Source of the DNA: Hibiscus mutabilis
Taxonomy: Eukaryota > Streptophyta > Magnoliopsida > Malvales > Malvaceae
NCBI GenBank assembly: GCA_019671005.1
Contig: CM033723.1
Span: forward strand, 16,259,254 to 16,323,253
Direction of reading: 5' to 3'
DNA length: 64,000 nt
This document shows, piece after piece, positions 56,388 to 64,000 of the stretch (within the stretch, counting starts at the first letter, position 1; each line of letters starts with the position of its first letter). The notes under the pieces were generated by a model. That model saw only the letters and a list, made by a program, of their open reading frames with translations, was not told the DNA's origin and did not search any database. The position numbers were made by a program, and so were the translations under genes.

Positions 56388-59300
56388 TGTGATACCCAAA
56401 ATTTACTAAGTTGATTAAGGGTCATTTAGTACTGAGATATTAGCTTAAAAGCTAACTTAGTGACTAAAATGATAAAAATGCAAAAGTTAGAATTTCTCTA
56501 ATTATGGGGTTTGAAAAGGAAATTTCTAAGGTTTAAAGGTCTCATGTGATAGATAGTGAATTGAATAAGGTGTTCTTAAAGTTTGGTTGAATTCCAAAGA
56601 AATTTGGAATGGGAATTGAAGTTTAAAAAGTTAGTGACCAAAATGTAATTTTTGGAAATTTCATGATTAAGGTATAAACTTTGGAAAAATTTGGGGACTA
56701 AAGTTGTAATTTCCCAAAAGTTAAGGGTTTGTATTTCATAAATAAATAGATCACCTAAGGTTGTGGATCGAATATGAAGACTTTGGTTGGATCAGATGTT
56801 TCTATTATTGGGAAATTACAATCAAAGTTTAAATAGAATTTGGATATCCGAATTGAATCGAATAATTATGAGATTTCATCATCAGATAGAGGAAGGTTAT
56901 AAAAGTTTATTATAAATGCTTAATGAAGGATTTTCAAGAAAAATGTTACCCGATAGAGATTTCGGGTAATTATCGATATTTTCAGATCAAGTCAAATTTC
57001 TAAGTTTGACTTATTTAAAGTGGGGGATTTTGTATGAAAGTATGGATCTATTTATGGAATTAAGGGAAATGTAATTCCTGAGTTAGAGTTGATAGTTTGA
57101 TAAAGGAAAAAAATGTAGAAGGTGAAAATCGAGAAATTGGATCGAACAAAAATCATAAATGATATTTTATGATTATTTAATGATGATGGTCGGTTGGATT
57201 GGAACAAAGTTAGTTCCATTGTAATGGGATGGCATAATTTTGAACTAGATGTAATTTTCATTTAGTTAAAGGGGCAAATTTGGAAAGAAAGAAAAATGAA
57301 TATAAAATTTATTTTTATATATACAAGTGGCAAATTATTATTAAACATGGATAATAGTCAAAAAGATGAACAAAATTCATATTTCGAAACTAAGGGAACA
57401 ATAGGGGAAAATATCAAAAAAATTTCTAGCTCAATTTCAAGGCTTTTGATCAGGAATTCAAGCAATGTTCTTTGAGGTAAAGTGATATACTCTTCATTCT
57501 CTACATTTTGATAGTAATCTTTCATGAAATTATGACGTTTTGGATTAGTTTTAAGAGAGAGAAATTAGGGTTTCATGGATTTTGGTTGGATTTAAGTAGC
57601 AAATGATGAATTAAGCTTAGTTTTGTTGAAATCAAGCTTGAAATCAAGTTAATTTCATGTTGAAATTCATAAACCCTAATCTTGAATTTAGGGATTTGCT
57701 AGGGTTTGGAGAATTAAGGATGTAAATGGCTAGATTATGATGTTTGAAGCCTTATATTGATGATAGAAATCTAATTTTTATGTTTGAAGATCAAATCCCC
57801 TTTGTAGGAAATTGGGGACCAATTTGAAATTTTGGAAAAATTTAAGGACTAAGTTGTAAAAATTATTTTAGTAATGGAAGTGACTAAATTGTGATGTTAG
57901 AAGCTTATTTTAGCATTTTGGACCAAAATGAAAATTTTGAAAAGTTAAGGGACCATTTCAGCATTTTGAAGAAAATTAAGGATTTAAATTGTCAAAAAAT
58001 TTATATGATGATGATGGAAATGAGTAGAAAATGATGTTTTGAGGTTGAATTGACAATTTAGGACCAAATTGCAAATTCAAAAAAGTTTGAGGACTATTTC
58101 AACAATTTGAGAAAATTAAGAGGATATTTATGGAATTATTTTGTTGAAGAAGGATTAGAGAGAAATTATTGAAAATGTGATCAAATTGGCTTGAAATGAT
58201 GAAAAATGACCATTTTGGCAAGAATGGGAAAATAGAGGATTATTTTAGAAATTATTGTTTTAATAGTGGTTTAGATGAAAATGAGCTAGAATTAATGATT
58301 CAAACTTATTAAGGACTAAAATGGGAGAGTTTCAAACTTTCTAAAGTTTAGTGGCCATTTCAGTCAAATGGAAAATAAAAGGGAAAATGTTGTAATTATT
58401 GGTAATAAGTGATTTCTTGAATTAAGTTTAAATTCAAGTATTTTTTTTGTTGAAAGAAAGTTTAAATTCAAGTACCTTGGTAAAATTAGTGACTAAAATG
58501 TCACATTAGTAAATTTTGAAACTTTTTGGAAATGACTCGAATGATTTTGAAATAGAAGAATTGGAACATTTAGAGCAGAAATAATTGTTGGGTGTTCAAA
58601 TTGGTCATCAAGGACCGTAATAAGTTTTGAACAGTACAAGGAAGAAAGGAAAACATTTATAAATGTTATATTTGGGTGATTATATTAACAGTACGTCTAA
58701 AATATTGTTAGATTGGGATCTAACAAATATTTCATTTATTTGATTTATGAAGTTTAAGTTCGAATCAAGAGAGGTTCGAGGGGTAATGAAGAAAACGATT
58801 AAAGAGGACTTAGTGAGGCATACAAATAAATGCACCAGGTAAGTGCAATTGCATACATGTCTACTACACTAATATTTTATACATGATTGGGATGGCTTGC
58901 AATGAGCCTACCCTAAAATATTGTTGCTATGATATTTATGTCATTGAGCATATGATTGACATATTGTAATATGTCAAGAATTGAAATATAAAATGTATTG
59001 ATCATATGATTAGTTACATTGATGAGATTGAAATATTATTTCTAGTATAAACTGTCAAATGTTGATATATATATATATATATATTGATTGATATATGTTT
59101 GCATTGATGACATAAATGATGAAATAAAGCCCAATGTATGATATAGAGGTTCGATGGTATAGTTGGATATCCATAGGGTCATAAACATCTGTATAAATAT
59201 TCTAAGCACTTCGATGCAATATTCAAAAATACTCATTGAGGATATACTCATGCAAGCACTACGGTGCAATTTTATTAATACTCAATGAGGGTATACTCAT

Positions 59301-59510
59301 GCAGGGTTTGGGTATAAAGAAGCACTTAGGGTGCTAAGCACTACGGTGCAAATAATAAACGTATTCAAGAAAGGTTGGGTATGGGGGATGACTCGTGTAC
59401 ATAGAATCTCTTAATTCGATACCTTGGGCTAAGTAAACTGAATTGAAATCAAAGAAATAGAATGATAAGCTTGAAAGCTTGTAGACAGAGTTGGAAAAAG
59501 GTATTGGTAA
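56388..59510 (+). repeat. Long Gypsy LTR (copy A), interrupted
   Basis: Starts TGTGATACCCAAAATTTAC, the place and wording of a Gypsy LTR start. It shares its downstream part with copy B (for example the CTTAGTGAGG..AATAAATG..CAGGTAAGTGCA region at 58808 and 61882). It stops where copy B begins, so copy B probably inserted into it. Contains a (TA)n run at 59065-59085 and three GCACT..GTGCAAT repeats (59206, 59256, 59337). Confidence 0.6.
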
Positions 59511-62500
59511 TGTAATATTCCAAATTTTGGCTAGTGACCAAAATGTAAATTTTGAAAGTTTTGGGGTTAAAGTATAAACATTGAAAAAGTTTAGGGACTA
59601 AAGTGTAAATTTCCCTAACAAGTAATTTTATTCAGTATAAGAGTAAATCAGATTAAAATAGGTACCTTGATATCAGTTTTAAGAATTAAGATGCAAAAAA
59701 GGTACCGAATTTGGATCGAATAAAATTCTTAAGCGTGCTTAGGCTAGAGAAATACAAGGATGGGTGACATTCATGAAGGTCCCATCAAAGTGTTTCTGAT
59801 CGATATTTTGGACTCAGTAAGAGTAGAGAAAATTCGTATGGATTATCGATAAAGGAATTCTAAGAGGAATTTTATTCTATGAAGATTTTCGATAAGTATC
59901 GGGAAAATAGACTTAGTTAAGAAAATTTAGTCTAAGTCCTTGGAAAAGGAAGTTTTTATAGGATAATAGAGTTTATTTCTCGAATATGAAAATATAGAAT
60001 TTTCAGAATAAATCCAATAGCTTGAAAAAAGGTAAAATTGCAGTAGAAGTATTTTACGAATATCGAGAGATCGGATCGAATCAAAATTTCAGAGGATATT
60101 CCATAAGCTATGGAAAATTCATAAAATAATATTTATGGAATAGAGGCTGGTTGGAAATGAACTAATTTATTTGGATTGTAATGGGATGGCAATTTTGAAA
60201 CAAGCTAGTAAATAAGAACTAGTTGGAGGGCAAATTGGTCATTTTGCCCCAATGGCATTTTTGAAATATTTAAAAAGTTACAAGGGCATTTTTGGAAGAA
60301 GGAAATGGAATATTTAATCTTGGCCCTTGATTGATGATATGATCAGTCTCAACCGTTGGATTAAAAGGGTATTTTAGTAATTTCACTATCTAAATGAATT
60401 TAAAATTCATTTATACAAGACATGTGGCCAAATTGGATGAAAAATAAAAGATGAAGACCATTCTTCATCTTAAAATTTCGAACTATGAGGGGGAGAAAGA
60501 AAGAAAAATGGAGAAAAATTTTCCAAGTTCGATTCAAGTCCAGAAACTCGATTTCTAGGTAATCTCATCAACTACAAAGTTGTTCTACTCTTCAAGCTCT
60601 ATCTTTTGTGTAAATAATTCATGAAATACATGCTTTATTGATGAGAATTTTCATGAGAAAGAAAGTAGGGTTTATGGAATAAATTGGGGGTTTTGAGATT
60701 TTATGATTTCATGACGAAATTCAAGTTGAAACCAAGTTTGTGTGATGTTAAAATCATGTTATTGAGTTGGGATTTAAACCCTACATATTTTAGTTTGTAT
60801 GAAGATGATTAGGGTGTATGTATTCAAGTTTGGTTTAGGGTTTGTAATGTTGGATAAATGATCTAGTAAGCTTGAATTTATAATTTGGAAGCAAAACCAT
60901 AAATTAAAGGTATATGGACCATTTCGACAATTCTGAAAGTTAAAGGACTAATCTGATTTTTTATGATTTTGAAGTGTATTTATGTTATTATTGAAGTTGG
61001 AGATGTGAAATTGAAGTTAGAATGCAAAACCGATGTTAAATCGAGTTAGTGACCATTTTGACAAATTGTCGAAGTTAAGTGACCAATTCGGAGATGAGGT
61101 TTTTGATAAAGATTAAATCTGATTTTTAGTTGAAATAATAGAATTCAAGTAGTAATGTTGATTTGAGGACTATTTTGCAAAGTTAAAAAGTTTATTATGG
61201 AAAGTTATGTAGAACACTGGTTTTGGCAGTAAGTTTGAAAATTCACCATAATTTCTAAAAAAATGGTTAGAAGGTGAATTTTATACCGATGTAAAGATTT
61301 GTTCGTCTAGTTTCGTCTCCAACAAATGGAAACTGATTTCGAGTTCAAGTCAAAAGATATAATTTTCTAAGTGACGAAAGGTCAGAAAATAAAGCACCAG
61401 TCTGTTCCGAATTCCAGCATTGTAATTGACTTTGAAAATTGGCCATAGATCGTACAAGTTGAATTTGGGCTATTAATTTATATGGTTGAAAAGCTTACTG
61501 AATCTAATTTCTTTCAGAACAAACGTAATCGAATTTCGAGTTTTAGAATATTTTATAGAAATATTTCTTTGAAGGTAGTGCAATCTGTCAGAAAATGAGA
61601 ATTGATTCATTTTGTATCTAAGGTTTATTAGTAAGCTTGAAAGGGGTTAATGGAAGTTCTAAATGGCCATTAAAGACCAAAAATGGGTTTTGGACAGTAT
61701 AAGGAAGGAAGGAAAAACTTTTGGAAATTTTCTATATTTGAATGACTAGATTCGGTAGCATGTTTAAAGTATTGTTAGATTTGAATCTAATGAATGTTAT
61801 TCGTATTTATATGATCAATGAAGTTTGATTTGGATCAAAAGAATGGTCTAGGTATTATGAAGGAAAGGATCGGGTAGAGCTTAGTGAGGAAAGCTAATAA
61901 ATGGCTCAGGTGAGTGCATCTCTACTATTTTATTTTAATATGAGAAAGACTTGCGATGAGTCTATCTCAAATGTTGATTCACAAATGATATCTTTTCAAT
62001 GATTTTTGAAATGAACTATGAATGATTTTCGGGTATGAACTGCCCAATGCACTTTTATATGATATTGTGAGATGTTAATATCTTTTGATATTTTAAATAA
62101 GTGAATGACACATAACAGTGAATATTTAAAGCCCATTGTATGTATTATGAGATTTCTTGGTATAATTGACATGCCAATGAGGTGGGAGTATAATGATACA
62201 GTGATGTTGTACAAATGTACAACAGTTATAAAGTGAAACAGTGACGCTGTGTTCTACAACTATGACCTACTGATACAGTGACGTTTTATAAGTTTGCAAC
62301 GGTTATTCAGTGATAAAGTGACACAGTGTTTATTTTGGCACAACACATTAGTTGTTGCCGCACATGTGAATACTTAATAGTGACTTGCATACCTTACATT
62401 CTCATCTATCTTACATTGGGCTATGATTTTAAATGACAGTGAAAAGTGCAAATGAAAACAAGTGATTTATTGAATAACTGATTTGGCATAACATTGCCTT

Positions 62501-63277
62501 ATATATATGTATGAAATTTTGTCTTTACAGGTTACATGACAGATGAATGACTTCGATAAGTCATTCTATACGATTCTAAATTCTTATATGTTATATTCAG
62601 TATTTTATTTATTATGCAATTTTTATTAAAATTAAAATGCTTTACTTTGATTTATAAGTTTTGCCTCACTAAGTTCGTACTTAGCGTGTGTTTATTTCAC
62701 ACGTAGATTAAGATGGAGTATCTGAAGAGGAGTCAAGCATGCTGATCAAGCTTCAATCTGCAAAACATCAGTAAGATATTCTAGCTTATGATAATCTCTA
62801 GTGGGCATGTAATTAATTAATTGCTAGTAGAATATGATGCATTAAATTAGAATAAAGGATAGATAAGTAATCAGTTTTGATGATGAATCGTATATGGATA
62901 AAGCAAAATAAGGCATTAGCATTGTAACAGAATAAAGCTAAGGTACAAAGGTAATTACTTTGCTAATAAGAATAATCGGTAATCGCGTAAAGATTTTAAA
63001 GTCAAGAAAGGGCCTAGATATTGAACCTAGTTTTCACCCTGAATTGAAATGTTGTTTTTAATAATTGCCAAATATGTTTTAAAATAATTAATTTAGGGTT
63101 AAAACTAGCTAACTGTACATAGGTGGTGTTTTCAAGAAAACCGAGAAAGGGTTAGAATTTACAAACCAAAATTGTAAATACTTGTAAGAATAAATTTATA
63201 AGTCGAGATTTCTTTAAACGACCCCGTAACATATTTAATGTATATTTGATTTACGAGTATACGTTAAGGGTGTTACA
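59511..63277 (+). repeat. Long Gypsy LTR (copy B), 5' LTR of an element leaving the window
   Basis: Starts TGTAATATTCCAAATTTTGG and ends GGGTGTTACA. 3767 bases with no coding region. Holds two ~77-base repeats at 62195-62331 (GATACAGTGATG... and GATACAGTGACG...). The CACTAAGTTCGTACTTAGCG block at 62665 matches the type seen in Tekay-like LTRs. Confidence 0.75.
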
Positions 63278-63282
63278 TTTAA

Positions 63283-63294
63283 TGGTATCAGAGC
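63283..63294 (+). other. Primer-binding site, initiator Met-tRNA
   Basis: TGGTATCAGAGC, five bases after the LTR end at 63277. Confidence 0.85.
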
Positions 63295-64000
63295 TACATG
63301 TTTAACCAGTTCTGGATGCTAAACCAAGTTTGTATATGATTTTTATCAGTAAATACATGCCCCTAGGATATCATATTACTGATGTGCTGATTGTATGACT
63401 TGATGTTGCTCCTCATTAGTATGATATGGAATGAGACTAGAATAAGGAAAGTAAGACGATGATGTAATTTGTCAGTCTACGAATCTTGGAGGTTAAGAAA
63501 GGACTCATAGTGGATATGATACAGTGAAATAAGCATGAAAGTTAACTTCTGTAGAAGATCTAAGAATATAAGACCAATTTTAAGATAAATTGGTTACCTA
63601 TGACTAACATAGAAGTAAGATGTAAATGAAAGGTTGATTTTTAGTCAAGATATTATCAGTTAAAAACTAAAGGAAGAGAAAAAGAGGAAAAGTACCACTT
63701 CGAGAGAAGATGATTTGTGCAAGTCAAAAAGGGAAAACTTGGTTTCAGAATTATTATACCTCAAGAAATCGTGAAAGAGTTGTACCAAGGGCATATTAAT
63801 GGATCTTATCCTCAGAAGTGAGCAAAAGTTTATAGTATATGTATTTATGTTTTGGAGATATTGATTGGATTATTCATGTGTCATCACTCATGAGAAAAAA
63901 AGAAGAACTGCAATTAAACTTGATACATGAAGAGGTGTTAGTAGAAATACTGGTATATAAAGTTAAAGAATTAAGGAATAAGAAAAATTACATTGGTAAA
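63295..64000 (+). mobile_element. Interior of the copy-B Gypsy element (partial)
   Basis: No long frame. A short readable piece near 63735-63830 (FRIIIPQEIVKELYQGHING) faintly resembles the segment just before the integrase zinc domain of Gypsy elements. If correct, gag and RT have been deleted between the primer site and this point. Runs off the right edge. Confidence 0.35.

Noticed and set aside
59065..59085. (TA)n run
   Set aside because: Simple microsatellite inside an LTR; nothing further to support.

Overview
The window looks like repeat-rich nuclear DNA of a flowering plant, probably a eudicot. The base composition is AT-rich. There is one gene of ordinary plant type with many short exons and GT-AG introns, and almost everything else is transposon. 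LTR retrotransposons of the plant-specific Ogre/Tat, Athila, Tekay/Del and SIRE-type Copia kinds are recognisable. No bacterial operon, tRNA, rRNA or CRISPR array was seen. I cannot name the species from sequence alone.

Layout. 1-1753: 5' end of a minus-strand Ogre/Tat-like element (tRNA-Arg type primer site and LTR). 2030-2835: a ~50-bp minisatellite. 2926-5789: remnant of a SIRE-like Copia element (plant transposon protein ORF plus 3' LTR). 5790-8300: LTR-like and inverted-repeat debris. 8608-14225: an 11-exon aspartyl aminopeptidase (M18) gene with three frame-breaking indels; its tenth intron holds a small minus-strand Gypsy element. 15009-15123: a SINE. 16690-18470: a minus-strand Gypsy-type LTR. 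19530-33800: a ~187-bp satellite array split by a complete but decayed Athila-like element (20205-31499, exact target-site duplication ATAAG). 34002-36440: MITEs, a second SINE copy with a target-site duplication, and a Copia gag. 37385-38378: Copia LTR. 38400-39560: Athila and Copia debris.

40551-56172 is the most unusual part. Two short LTRs bounded by CACAG on both sides enclose an element with no recognisable gag or pol of its own. It carries fragments of two host genes instead: the N-terminal (NABP) part of a PUMILIO RNA-binding protein and the N-terminal part of a pfkB-type sugar kinase resembling Arabidopsis NARA5. A solo Athila-type LTR (exact duplication ATGGT) and a complete Tekay-like element (45154-55558) are nested inside it. 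56388-64000 holds two related long Gypsy LTRs, the second inserted in the first, with the second element's primer-binding site and interior running off the right edge.

How it fits together. The only cellular gene in its native setting is the aminopeptidase, and it appears broken unless the indels are assembly errors. The rest is a record of nested insertions. Two short palindromic sequence families recur: GTATCGGTAC-like sites inside LTRs of both Copia and Gypsy elements, and TTGCC..GGCAA sites in the Athila-like LTRs. The window may come from a pericentromeric or otherwise heterochromatic region; that is inference from the satellite plus the Athila and Tekay content.
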